Shown here: positions 8,628 through 17,610 of the stretch, in pieces
Numbering within the stretch: the stretch's first letter is position 1
Layout of the letters: each line of letters starts with the position of its first letter
Assembly (NCBI GenBank): GCA_040388785.1
Contig: JAZKBD010000022.1
Location: 1-64,000, forward strand
DNA length: 64,000 bases
Direction of reading: 5' to 3'
DNA from: 66-474 sp040388785
GTDB taxonomy: Bacteria; Pseudomonadota; Gammaproteobacteria; Xanthomonadales; Rhodanobacteraceae
Notes under the pieces: generated by a model
The model's database searches: none
What the model was told of the DNA's origin: nothing
Seen by the model: only the letters and a program-made list of their open reading frames with translations
Translations under genes and position numbers: made by a program

Positions 8628-9858
8628 AGCGGGCTTGCGCCGCACCACCGAGGCGATCGCCGCGGAACTGTCGCGCCCCGGCGGCGCGACACCGGCGTGG
8701 AGCGATCTCGAATGGCAGCTTGCATCGGCCGCCGCGGTGGCGCATGGCGTGTCGCCGTTGCTGTGGAAACACTCGAGCTGGACCCAGCCACGCTGGCAAA
8801 AGTTCCTCGAAGCCCAGCACGAACACGTCGCGCTCCGCTACGCGCGCATCGCCGCACTGCTGGAGCAAATCGACACCTTGGCGCGCGCCGCCGGCGTGGC
8901 GACGACGCCGCTGAAAGGCGCCGCATTGCACGCCCTAGGCATCCATGCGCCGGGCGACAGGCCGATGGCCGACATCGATCTGCTGGTCGACGAGCGCGAT
9001 GTCGAGGCAGCGGCCGGACTGATGCGTGCCATCGGTTACGTTCCTTCATTCGACAGCTGGCGCCACCGGGTTTTCAAACCGGCAACGGGAACGCCCCCTG
9101 CGGTGCTGGGCGAGCACCGCGACACCCCCATCAATATCGAACTGCACACTCGCATCCGCGAACGTTTGCCGGTGACGGTCGTCGACATCACCGACCGGAT
9201 CCTGCCGCGCCAATCCGAACCCGGCTCGCACCCCTATCCGTCGCCCGGCGCCCTGCTCGCCCACCTGCTGCTGCACGCCGCCGGTAACATCTGTGGACGC
9301 AGCCTGCGCCTGATGCACCTGCACGACATCGCATTGCTGGCGCGAAGCATGCAGCCGGAGGAATGGGTGTTTCTGTGGAACGCGGGCGCGTGCTGGTGGG
9401 CGTTGCCGCCGCTGCAAATGGTTGCGCGTTATTACGAAGATGCCATTCCCGATGCGGTGCTCGCCACGCTTGCCCGCGATTGTCCGCCGCTACTGCGGAG
9501 GGTTTCCCGCCACCAGACCCTCACGGATGTTTCCTGTTCCGGACTGTGGCTGCACGCCTTCCCCGGCCTCGAATGGTCGCGCAACGTCGGCGACGCGGTT
9601 CATTACGTCATGGACCGCGTCAGGCCTTCCGCCGAAAAAAACCGCGAGCGCGCCGACATGGTGCGCACGCAGTTGTGGCTTCACGATGAAGACTGGGTCA
9701 CGGCCACGCAGCGCAGGCGAATCCTCACCTGGCTGATCCGTCGCGTGCCGCGCATGGACATCCTGTTCGTGGCGCGCATGGCACTGGCGGACGCGCGCCC
9801 CGTGACCGGCGGCCGTCAAGCCACGATGGAGGAGCATCCCTGCCGTGGGAATGCCTGA
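8578..9858 (+). CDS. PF14907-like nucleotidyltransferase family protein
   Basis: A 426-residue protein of the uncharacterised nucleotidyltransferase family that accompanies HprK-like kinases. Its hallmarks are PLKGAALHALG (residues about 111-121) followed by RPMADIDLLVDE (128-139), where D132 and D134 would bind the metal ion. The C-terminal half is helical with many Trp and His residues. It starts GTG at 8578 (or ATG at 8584) inside the end of the radical SAM gene and overlaps the next gene by 14 bases. In related clusters this family is thought to modify a small product or carrier; here the coupling to a kinase, exporter and GT2 points to the same kind of pathway. Reaction not established. 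Confidence 0.78.
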   Translation: MIMSSRCAVLPPLRYVEAGLRRTTEAIAAELSRPGGATPAWSDLEWQLASAAAVAHGVSPLLWKHSSWTQPRWQKFLEAQHEHVALRYARIAALLEQIDTLARAAGVATTPLKGAALHALGIHAPGDRPMADIDLLVDERDVEAAAGLMRAIGYVPSFDSWRHRVFKPATGTPPAVLGEHRDTPINIELHTRIRERLPVTVVDITDRILPRQSEPGSHPYPSPGALLAHLLLHAAGNICGRSLRLMHLHDIALLARSMQPEEWVFLWNAGACWWALPPLQMVARYYEDAIPDAVLATLARDCPPLLRRVSRHQTLTDVSCSGLWLHAFPGLEWSRNVGDAVHYVMDRVRPSAEKNRERADMVRTQLWLHDEDWVTATQRRRILTWLIRRVPRMDILFVARMALADARPVTGGRQATMEEHPCRGNA

Positions 9859-10750
9859 GGTTTCCATCGTCCTGCCGACGTACAACCGCCTGCCGCTGTT
9901 GCGCCGGGCGGTGGCCTCCGTGATCGCGCAGACCTTTCGCGACTGGGAACTCATCGTGGTCGACGACGGTTCGACCGACGCAACGCGCGATTACCTGGAG
10001 GCCATCGGGGATGCGCGGGTGCGGCCGATCTGGCTCGAACACTGCGGTATCACTTCGGCCCGTAACGCCGGTCTCCGGCTTGCGCGCGGAGAGTGGGTGG
10101 CATTTCATGATTCGGACGACCTGTGGCTGCCCGAAAAGCTGGAATGGCAACTGCAACGCGTCACTGCACACCCGGCGTGCCGGTGGAGTTACACGAGATA
10201 TTCGTTCATCGACACGAATGGGACACCGCTGCCAGAGCGATCAAACCTTCTGCCTCTGCCGGTTTCGGGGCACATCCTCGAACCGCTGCTCAGGTTTGAG
10301 GTCTCGACAGCGGTTCCAACCATGCTTGTGCAGCGCTCGCTAATCGAAGAGATCGGCGGATTTGACGCAAGGATGCTGTTCCTTTCCGACTACGATTTCA
10401 TACTGCGCCTCGCTGCATGCAGTGAGGTCTACGCGTTGGCCGAAATGCTGACCCTGGTTCGCGAACACCTGGGCAGGACCACTGCGCGGCTGCGTCCAGC
10501 GGATCTTCATGCCGATCAGGCACGCTCGTTCCACAAGGCCGCGGCTGCGGCAACCAACCACAGAATGCGCGCGCTGTGCTTGCGTCAATGCGCAGCGCAA
10601 CTGGCGGCACAGGCGGGCGCCCTCTCGCGGGAAGGGGCACACCGGGCCGCGCTGGCAGCGCTTGCCCGCGCCGCTCGCCTCGCTCCCTTGAACAAATCGC
10701 TCTGGCGAACGACGGCGCGCTGCACGGCGCGGGCGGCGGGATGGAAGTGA
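9845..10750 (+). CDS. family 2 glycosyltransferase
   Basis: A 301-residue cytoplasmic inverting glycosyltransferase with the GT-A fold. The N-terminal nucleotide-binding part reads VSIVLPTYNR, then VVDDGSTD (residues 39-46), GITSARNAG and the metal-binding DSDD at 89-92. The GTG at 9845 is preferred over the ATG at 9851 because a GGAGGAG ribosome-binding site lies about ten bases upstream of it. The gene overlaps its neighbours at both ends (14 and 10 bases), so it is in an operon. The C-terminal 80 residues are Ala/Arg-rich helix. Donor and acceptor sugars cannot be told. Confidence 0.9.
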   Translation: MGMPEVSIVLPTYNRLPLLRRAVASVIAQTFRDWELIVVDDGSTDATRDYLEAIGDARVRPIWLEHCGITSARNAGLRLARGEWVAFHDSDDLWLPEKLEWQLQRVTAHPACRWSYTRYSFIDTNGTPLPERSNLLPLPVSGHILEPLLRFEVSTAVPTMLVQRSLIEEIGGFDARMLFLSDYDFILRLAACSEVYALAEMLTLVREHLGRTTARLRPADLHADQARSFHKAAAAATNHRMRALCLRQCAAQLAAQAGALSREGAHRAALAALARAARLAPLNKSLWRTTARCTARAAGWK

Positions 10751-11493
10751 AAACCGCGAAGCGTGATCGTGGACCGGAACGAGGCAACCTTTCCTTCGTC
10801 CGCCGGCAATCACGAGAACCCGCCTTCGAAGAAGGTTCGCCCTGGTGCAAGGCAGTCGGCAACGTGCATACCGGAGCGCAGTACCACGCATTCATGCTGG
10901 CCTCGCGGCAGGACCGGGAGGTGCGTGACAGGTTTCAAAGAATGGCGCTGAACCTCCTCCCCGCGGGAGCGGAGATACTCGACTTCGGCGCGGGTACCGG
11001 CATCGATGCGAAGGTTTATGCCGCCAACGGACACCCGACTTTCGTGCATGAACCTTCGCAGGCGATGCGGGATTGCCTGCTGCGGCATTGCCGCGACGAA
11101 ATCGCGCGCAAGAGGGTTATCCCGGTCGCACGCCCCCTCGTGCACAAGGTGCAGGCCGTCACGGCGAATTTCGCGGTGCTCAACCACATCGTGGACCAGC
11201 AGTCGCTGTTCGAAGAATGTTCGCACGTCATCGACCGCGGAGGTTTTTTCCTGGCGAGCATGCTGAGCCCCTGGTATCTCGGCGACGCGCGCCATCGCTG
11301 GTGGTGGGCGAACGTCACCAACCTTGCACGAAGCGGCAGCTACCCCAGCCCCGGTGAAAGCTGCATCCGTCGTTTTGCACCGGGTGCCGTGGCGCGCGCG
11401 GCGGCACCGCATTTCCGGCTGGAGCGCCTCGTCCCGCGCGGTTTCGGATTGGCCACTTCCCTTTACATGTTCCTGCTGTTCCGGCGGGTGTGA
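10741..11493 (+). CDS. class I SAM-dependent methyltransferase
   Basis: A 250-residue methyltransferase. The SAM-binding motif I is ILDFGAGTGIDAK at residues 79-91, with an acidic position at the end of strand 2 (FVHEPS) and a motif II-like NFAVLNHIVD. It begins at ATGGAAGTGA inside the last codons of the GT2 gene, and the next gene follows after one base. It probably decorates the glycan or peptide product of this locus. Family assignment is secure; the methylated group is not known. Confidence 0.85.
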   Translation: MEVKTAKRDRGPERGNLSFVRRQSREPAFEEGSPWCKAVGNVHTGAQYHAFMLASRQDREVRDRFQRMALNLLPAGAEILDFGAGTGIDAKVYAANGHPTFVHEPSQAMRDCLLRHCRDEIARKRVIPVARPLVHKVQAVTANFAVLNHIVDQQSLFEECSHVIDRGGFFLASMLSPWYLGDARHRWWWANVTNLARSGSYPSPGESCIRRFAPGAVARAAAPHFRLERLVPRGFGLATSLYMFLLFRRV

Positions 11494-11494
11494 G

Positions 11495-12418
11495 ATGTGG
11501 AAGGACCGGATAAGGCCGTGGGTACGTCCGTTGCCGCAATGGTCACCCGTCGCCGTGGCCCCGCCGCAAACGCTTGTCACCGCCAGCTTGCGCTGGAACG
11601 GCGAATCGGCCGATGCCACGGCGGACCACACGGTGGCTTCGCTCAGGCCGCTCACGCTCGCCACCAGCATCGATGCCGGCGCCTCGCCGGACCTCGAATA
11701 CCGCGACAGCGCGAACGGCCGGCTGCTTGGAATCCTGCGGCTGGCGCGCACGGCACCGGTTGCCGCCGCAGACACATCCCTCGTCCTCTACCAGGTCGTC
11801 GCGGGCGAACACCATTGCCTCGGCTGGCCGCGGCGATCATGGAATGCATGGCTCCAGAACCGCGCCATGCTGAAGAACCGTTCGCCGCACAATCCCGGCG
11901 TGGAGCCCGCCGCGGCCCAGCAACTGATGATCGCCTACCTCTGTCCGCGGCCGGTCGTGCTTGTTTCGGTCGAGACGCCTTGGCACCGGAACATCTTTCC
12001 GATGGATCTGATCGGTCCACTGCGGCGGAGCGGATTTTTTTCGCTGGCACTGCGCAGCACCAATGTTTCGGCGCCCGTGATGCGCGAAACGCGCCGGGTT
12101 GCCTTGTCCGGCGCGCCCGCGCATCTGAAGGCAATCATTTACGGGCTCGCCGAGCACCACAAGCGGCCGCTCGATGACTGGAATGAGCTTTCTTTCCCTG
12201 TTCGACCGTCGCGGGAATTCGGCATTCCCGCGGTGGCGGATGCCCCGCACATTCAGGAGCTGGCCATCGTGCACAGCCAGGAGATCGGTTCACACACCTT
12301 TTTTTTTGGACGTGTGGTTTCCGACGAAACGCCCGCAGCAGGCGCGCAACTGCATCACACGGCAGGTTTCCACCAGGCCTGGCGCCGCCGATCGGGAACG
12401 CCGTTTGCGGAAGCCTAG
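11495..12418 (+). CDS. flavin-reductase-like split-barrel protein
   Basis: A 307-residue protein whose central part (about residues 145-245) resembles the FMN-binding split barrel of flavin reductase-like proteins: PRPVVLVSVE, NIFPMDLIGPL, FFSLALRSTN and VMRETRRVALSG. In that family this region binds FMN and the surrounding turns contact NAD(P)H. The N-terminal 140 residues and the tail are not recognised. It starts two bases after the methyltransferase stop codon and ends convergent with the membrane protein gene, overlapping by four bases. It may supply reduced flavin or carry out a flavin-dependent step on the cluster product. Confidence 0.62.
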   Translation: MWKDRIRPWVRPLPQWSPVAVAPPQTLVTASLRWNGESADATADHTVASLRPLTLATSIDAGASPDLEYRDSANGRLLGILRLARTAPVAAADTSLVLYQVVAGEHHCLGWPRRSWNAWLQNRAMLKNRSPHNPGVEPAAAQQLMIAYLCPRPVVLVSVETPWHRNIFPMDLIGPLRRSGFFSLALRSTNVSAPVMRETRRVALSGAPAHLKAIIYGLAEHHKRPLDDWNELSFPVRPSREFGIPAVADAPHIQELAIVHSQEIGSHTFFFGRVVSDETPAAGAQLHHTAGFHQAWRRRSGTPFAEA

Positions 12419-14472
12419 CGTTGCGACGCTTGCAACGATTCATCCGCAACTCGATTTGTCGCAGCATCTGCACCGGCTTTCAGCCATACGTCGTAGGTTC
12501 CATGCGAAACCAGTCGCCAGTCCTCGCGCGCGAGCACGTCTTCCATTTCCCCGCGCCAGGGCGCCGAGTGCACGAACACCACGGCGGTCAATCCGTATCG
12601 GCGAAGTGCATCGGCGAACCACGCCGCGGAATCCGGCGGCCTATATTCGCCTGCGACATAGCGCATCAACGAACTGCGCCGCGCGGCGTCTTGCAGCGGG
12701 AACGCGCGCGTCAGGTAGAGCGACCGGACGCCGAGCAACTGCGGATGCACCACGAAGCCCGGCAACCAGATCGACACGGATTCCGGCGCGAGCACGACTC
12801 CCTTCTCGGACACGTCCTTGTCTATCACCGCCGCCACCCGGTATTCGACGGGAGCGACTTTCGGTCCTGGCAGGCCGAGCACCACGCCATTCGCACCGCG
12901 CAGTGTTCCGAAGCGCCAGCCGAACGCAATCGCAAGACCTGCCAATGCCACGCAGGCGCACGCCGCCAGCAGCTTCGGTCGCATGCGCAATAAGCGTTCG
13001 ATCACGCCATCCAGCAGCACGGCGAGGAACAACGGCAGCGGCAAGGTCCAGGTCAACCGCCAGTAGGTGCGAATTCCGACGAGGTGATCCGCCACGAAGC
13101 GAACCGTGTACGGATTGAGCACCGCGAGCAGGAAGAAGAACGCGCCGGCGGACAGATAGCGCGCGCGCACCGAATCGCGCACGAACGCCCACGCAGCGAG
13201 CAACGCCACCAACAGCAGCCGCGTGCTCCACACGCCCCAGGTGTCGTCGAGTATCGGCATCACGGCGGGCATGGGGCTGGCACTGACCAGGGCCTCTCCT
13301 CCGTGCGTGACCGAAGCCATCACCCAGCCCGCGCCGAACACGTAGACCGAAGCCAGCATGCCCCATGCAAAGCGCCGGCTGCTTGCAGCATTCATCGACC
13401 ATCCGCCCGCCAGCCCCAGCGCCGCCGCCGCGGGCGCCGCGAGCAGGGCGCTCGGGCTGACGCCCAGCGCCGCGATCTCGGCAGCAAACAGCAGGAGCCA
13501 ATGACGCACACCGCCGCGCCGGACAAACCGCAACGCCGAAGCGGCGACGACGGGAACCATGCAGGTGACCAGGATCGCCTTGCCCTGGAACAGCCGCACG
13601 AAGGCGAAATTGCCGTAGTCGCGGTGCATCTCGCCCAGCGCCAACACGGCGAGGAACAGGATCAGCAGCACCCACGGCCAGCGCGCGGGCACGATGCGCC
13701 GCAACAGGTACGCCCATCCCAGTACGGAAAACGCCGCGAACAGGGTCGGCAGGACCAGGTACGCGACCAGCAGGTGGTCGACCCCGGTGAGCCGGGCCAA
13801 CGCCGCGACCAGCACGTCGTAATTGCTCAGCCGGTAGAACTGCAGCAGGATCGGAACATCCGGCAACCGGTACAACGTGTCGTGCAGGAGCACCGGCTGT
13901 TGCGGATGGCGCAACAGCGTCGCCGAGATGCTTCGGTAAAACGCATCGTCGGCATCGGGCCGGCTCGCGAAGAGGGTGACGCAAACCGCGGCGGCGGCGA
14001 CGATCACGACGATCCACGCGGCATGCTTTCCTGCATCCGCATCGGACATTACGCGAGACTCGCCGCACAGGTTCGACATCCATGCGCCGAACATCGCCAG
14101 CAGTGCCATCCACCAGAACACCGGATAAGGCAGGCCGACGCTTGGCAGTCCCACCCAAACGATCGCCAATGCCAGTACCGCGAGAGGTGCGCTGCGATTG
14201 CCGATCGCTCGCGCAATCGAGGCCGCAACCGGACTGCCGACGAGCCAGCCACCGGGCGTTGCTGGCTGGTGCTGTTTTGCCGGACCCCGCAGGCGGAACC
14301 ACGCCGCCGTCGCAACGGCAGCGATGAGCGCCATGGCCGGCAACCCGAACAGCAGCGTGTCGAAGCTGGCATGCATGGCCGTGATCAAGTGGACGTACAT
14401 CGTCCAGATCGCATACGGCAGCACGAACAGCGGCACGCTGCGGTCCACGACGCCGTTCAGCGCAACTCGCAT
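12415..14472 (-). CDS. large polytopic membrane protein
   Basis: A 685-residue inner-membrane protein with roughly a dozen hydrophobic helices, for example SAPLAVLALAIVWVGLPS, WVLLILFLAVLALG and LLAACACVALAGLAIAF, and a soluble C-terminal part of about 150 residues. The layout, with many helices and a periplasmic C-terminal domain, resembles lipid-linked sugar transferases of the GT39/ArnT kind or their uncharacterised relatives, but I see no decisive motif. It ends against the flavin-reductase-like gene and starts 42 bases before the stop of the sulfotransferase-glycosyltransferase gene region. A role in assembling the surface glycan is inferred from location only. Confidence 0.6.
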   Translation of the reverse strand: MRVALNGVVDRSVPLFVLPYAIWTMYVHLITAMHASFDTLLFGLPAMALIAAVATAAWFRLRGPAKQHQPATPGGWLVGSPVAASIARAIGNRSAPLAVLALAIVWVGLPSVGLPYPVFWWMALLAMFGAWMSNLCGESRVMSDADAGKHAAWIVVIVAAAAVCVTLFASRPDADDAFYRSISATLLRHPQQPVLLHDTLYRLPDVPILLQFYRLSNYDVLVAALARLTGVDHLLVAYLVLPTLFAAFSVLGWAYLLRRIVPARWPWVLLILFLAVLALGEMHRDYGNFAFVRLFQGKAILVTCMVPVVAASALRFVRRGGVRHWLLLFAAEIAALGVSPSALLAAPAAAALGLAGGWSMNAASSRRFAWGMLASVYVFGAGWVMASVTHGGEALVSASPMPAVMPILDDTWGVWSTRLLLVALLAAWAFVRDSVRARYLSAGAFFFLLAVLNPYTVRFVADHLVGIRTYWRLTWTLPLPLFLAVLLDGVIERLLRMRPKLLAACACVALAGLAIAFGWRFGTLRGANGVVLGLPGPKVAPVEYRVAAVIDKDVSEKGVVLAPESVSIWLPGFVVHPQLLGVRSLYLTRAFPLQDAARRSSLMRYVAGEYRPPDSAAWFADALRRYGLTAVVFVHSAPWRGEMEDVLAREDWRLVSHGTYDVWLKAGADAATNRVADESLQASQR

Positions 14473-14514
14473 GCCATCGCCTGCACTACGGTTGAACGAT
14501 GAACCACGTTCGCC

Positions 14515-17500
14515 TCATTGGCGCAGGCCGAAATACGCGTTGTTCGGCGCCAGGTTGGGGTTGTGGAACGGATCGCGATCGTAAAAACCGGGATGCTTCC
14601 CGAACATGACCACCCGCTCCCGCTCTCCCCTCGCCATGCGCCCACGATCGAGTGCGTCCCTGCCGCGGCTCAGCGATTCGTGATGGATCAATTCGACGCC
14701 CGGACAGACGACCTGATGGAAGCCGTGTTCGGCGAGGCTGAGGCACAACGCAGTGTCGTTGTAGGTGACGGCAAGGTCTTCGTCGAACCCGCCCACGGCC
14801 TCGAACTTTTTCCGCTCGATCATCAGGCACGCACCCGTCACTGCGATCCAGTCGTGCTCCAGCAGGTTGCGCGCGAAATATCCCGGCGCGCGCGCATCGA
14901 CATGCACGAAGGCATGGGAAGGTCCGTTGGTCAGATTGAGGACGCCCGCGTGCTGCACGGTCCGCGCGCCCGGATACAGCAGTTTTGCGCCCACGGCACC
15001 CACGTGCGGCAGCTGCGCGTAGCCACCCATGGTTTCCAGCCAGTCGGCGGACAACACTTCGGTGTCGTCGTTGAGGAAAACGAGCAATTCGCCGCGGCTG
15101 GCGCGCACGCCGGCGTTGTTGATCTCCGAGTAATTGAACGGCACTTTGCAATCGAGCACGCGAACCTGTTCGCGTGCTCGCAAATCCGAAAGGTAATCGA
15201 GCGTGGTGGCGTCCGTTGAACCATTGTTGATCACCACGACTTCGAACAAACGGTACGCCGTCCGTTCGAAGATGCTGTCGATGCAGGCCTCGAGCACCGC
15301 GCCATTGTTCTTGCTTGGAACAAGAATCGAGATCAGCGGCTGGCCCTGCAGGTGATAACGGGTGCGGTAGTAGCCGGGAAGTTCGGGCACCGGGACCAGT
15401 TCGCCGGACTGGCCGCGCCGACGCAGCGCGTCTTCGCGCGCCCTTTTGCCGGCATCGATCGCCCAAGGCTTGGCATGAAGGTCCGACGCGCACGAGCCCG
15501 GCGTGATCCGCCAGTGGTAAAGCACCTTGGGAACGTGTGCGATGCGGCGCGCGCGTTCGCTCACCCGCAACACGAAATCCCAATCCTGGCTGCCGTCGTA
15601 TTCGCTGCGCAGGCCGCCCAGTTCCAGCGCCAGCGAACGCCGCACGCACGACACGTGGCAGGTGAACATGGTGCTCATCAAGGTGTCGGGCGACCAATCC
15701 GGCTTGAAGAACGGCTCCACCAAGCGGCCGTCGGCGTCGAGCTTGTCCTCGTCGCTGTACAGATAATCCGGATCGTCGCGATCGATGCGCAGCGCCAGTT
15801 CGTACAGGCAGTCCACGGTCAATTCGTCGTCGTGGTCCAGGAACACGATGAAGTCTCCGGTCGCGCGGACCATGCCTTCGTTGGTGGCGCCCGAAATGCC
15901 CCGGTTTTCGGCGATCTGGACGACCACGATCCTCGGATCGACGAGACTGCCCAGCACTTCGCGGACCGCAGGCAAGGTGCTGTGATCGTCCACCAGCACC
16001 AATTCCCAATGGGAATACCACTGGGCTTCGACCGACGCGATCGTTCGCCGCAATATTCCGGGGTCGGTGTTGTGGACCGGAACGACGACCGAAAAGAGCG
16101 GATGCCGCGACAGCGCGAGCAAGGCCTTGCCGATGGCAGCCGGTTCCGTCCTCGGCGGCGAGTAGTTGTATGCGGCGCGTGCGGATGGCGATTGCGCCGG
16201 GCCGGCTGCTTCGTCCGCGACTGCCTCCACGCAGGCGGATTCCGGATTGGCGGACGCCGCCGACAGAAGCCGCGCCGCAGCGCGTCGCTCCCGGAAAAAA
16301 CGCCAGCGCGCCGGCGTGCGCCACGGCGTCACGATCCACCACCCGATCCTCAGCGCCCGACGCAACACCAGGCGCACGTTCGCGGGCAGATACAGCAGGA
16401 TCGACCGCGCGCCCACCAGCGCGCGCCACGAGGTGCTGGCCTTGATCTCGTCAAGCTCGTGGCGCAGGGACAATTCCGACTCATCCTTTTGCGCACAATG
16501 CGCCTCCAGGCCGGCGTTCCGGCTTCGCTCGGCTTCGAGCTGGTTCGAGAGTTCAAGGGATTTTGCGATCACGCAAAACGTTTCCCGTTGCACCTGCGCG
16601 GCGCGTTCGCGGCGTGTCGCCAGTTCGCGCTCGAGTTCGGCGCTACGAGCTTCCAGCGCATGCACGCGCTGGAGCGCGTCACCCTCGACGCGCAGCGCGT
16701 TGTCCTCGAGCACGCGCTTTTCTTCGAGCAGATCCTCCAGCCTGTCGCGGAACGGCGGCGCGATCAAACGACAAGCGTCCACCAGTCGCGAAATCTCCTT
16801 CCAGTCCTGTCGCTCCGGATCGAACGTACGGCAGAGCCCGTACAGCCGATCCAGCACTTCGGGCGTCGAGCGGAAGCCATTCGAAAAGAAGTGGCGTTCC
16901 GCTCGATCCACGAACGCATCGATCGCGCGATGTGCATCCTCAATCGGCACGGGCCACTGCACACGCAATGCCCGTCCGATCTTGGCGAAAGCGTTCCGCC
17001 AATCCGCAAGCAGGTCGTCGTAGGCAAGCAGGCTGCGCGGCATGCAGCGCGTCGCGGTTTCTGCTTCCACGAAATGTTCGAGCCAGTTGAGGCACGTCGT
17101 TTTGAAGCGCAGGCCATCCCTCGCGTTCAAGGAACGCGCCACTTCCGCGGGATGGCGCACGACCAGCAGTGCGACTGCGTCCAATCCCGATTCGAGCAGC
17201 ACCTCGCGCCACAGCGGCACGAAGCGGCACAGACGAGGATCCTTGACCGCGCAGAGTACGCTGGCATCAAACTCATCGGCGATCAGCCGGGCGAGCCTGC
17301 CGCGCGCCTTGCGCGCCGCGGCAGAGAGCAGCCAGCCCTCCGGCAGGGCACGCGCGTCATGCCATGCCCTGCCCAAGTCCTTCAGCAGTTCCTCGTGGAT
17401 GGCCACGACATCGGCGTGTTCCCAGAAGCCGGATCGATTGTCTTCCGCGGGCGGAAGCAGTTTGTTGCCCACTTCCGCACCGAGCAGGTTGAGGCAACGG

Positions 17501-17610
17501 GTGACGGCGGATGTACCGCTGCGATGCATGCCCAACACGAGGATGGCCTTGCGCGTTTCCGTGATGCCGGCGAGCCTCGTGCCGTTGGCTTTCGACACTG
17601 CTGCCGTCAC
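14515..17610 (-). CDS. sulfotransferase-coiled coil-tandem GT2 fusion
   Basis: A 1031-residue multidomain protein. Residues 22-290 form a sulfotransferase domain with the PAPS 5'-phosphosulfate loop GMHRSGTSAVTRCL (27-40) and a 3'-phosphate loop near VVRHPAEVARSLN (150-162). Residues about 290-395 are charged helix, probably coiled coil. A first GT2 domain starts near 504 (FSVVVPVHN, LVDDHS, FLDHDDEL) and a second near 758 (ISILVPSKNNG, VVINNGSTD, FLNDDTEV). The fusion suggests one protein adds sugar and modifies it, as in O-antigen or exopolysaccharide assembly. It overlaps the Wzt gene by four bases. Both enzymatic classes are clear; specificity is not. Confidence 0.88.
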   Translation of the reverse strand: MTAAVSKANGTRLAGITETRKAILVLGMHRSGTSAVTRCLNLLGAEVGNKLLPPAEDNRSGFWEHADVVAIHEELLKDLGRAWHDARALPEGWLLSAAARKARGRLARLIADEFDASVLCAVKDPRLCRFVPLWREVLLESGLDAVALLVVRHPAEVARSLNARDGLRFKTTCLNWLEHFVEAETATRCMPRSLLAYDDLLADWRNAFAKIGRALRVQWPVPIEDAHRAIDAFVDRAERHFFSNGFRSTPEVLDRLYGLCRTFDPERQDWKEISRLVDACRLIAPPFRDRLEDLLEEKRVLEDNALRVEGDALQRVHALEARSAELERELATRRERAAQVQRETFCVIAKSLELSNQLEAERSRNAGLEAHCAQKDESELSLRHELDEIKASTSWRALVGARSILLYLPANVRLVLRRALRIGWWIVTPWRTPARWRFFRERRAAARLLSAASANPESACVEAVADEAAGPAQSPSARAAYNYSPPRTEPAAIGKALLALSRHPLFSVVVPVHNTDPGILRRTIASVEAQWYSHWELVLVDDHSTLPAVREVLGSLVDPRIVVVQIAENRGISGATNEGMVRATGDFIVFLDHDDELTVDCLYELALRIDRDDPDYLYSDEDKLDADGRLVEPFFKPDWSPDTLMSTMFTCHVSCVRRSLALELGGLRSEYDGSQDWDFVLRVSERARRIAHVPKVLYHWRITPGSCASDLHAKPWAIDAGKRAREDALRRRGQSGELVPVPELPGYYRTRYHLQGQPLISILVPSKNNGAVLEACIDSIFERTAYRLFEVVVINNGSTDATTLDYLSDLRAREQVRVLDCKVPFNYSEINNAGVRASRGELLVFLNDDTEVLSADWLETMGGYAQLPHVGAVGAKLLYPGARTVQHAGVLNLTNGPSHAFVHVDARAPGYFARNLLEHDWIAVTGACLMIERKKFEAVGGFDEDLAVTYNDTALCLSLAEHGFHQVVCPGVELIHHESLSRGRDALDRGRMARGERERVVMFGKHPGFYDRDPFHNPNLAPNNAYFGLRQ

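Noticed and set aside
7116..12418. A complete lasso-peptide pathway
   Set aside because: No cyclase, leader peptidase, PqqD-like protein or precursor peptide was found; only accessory families are shared.
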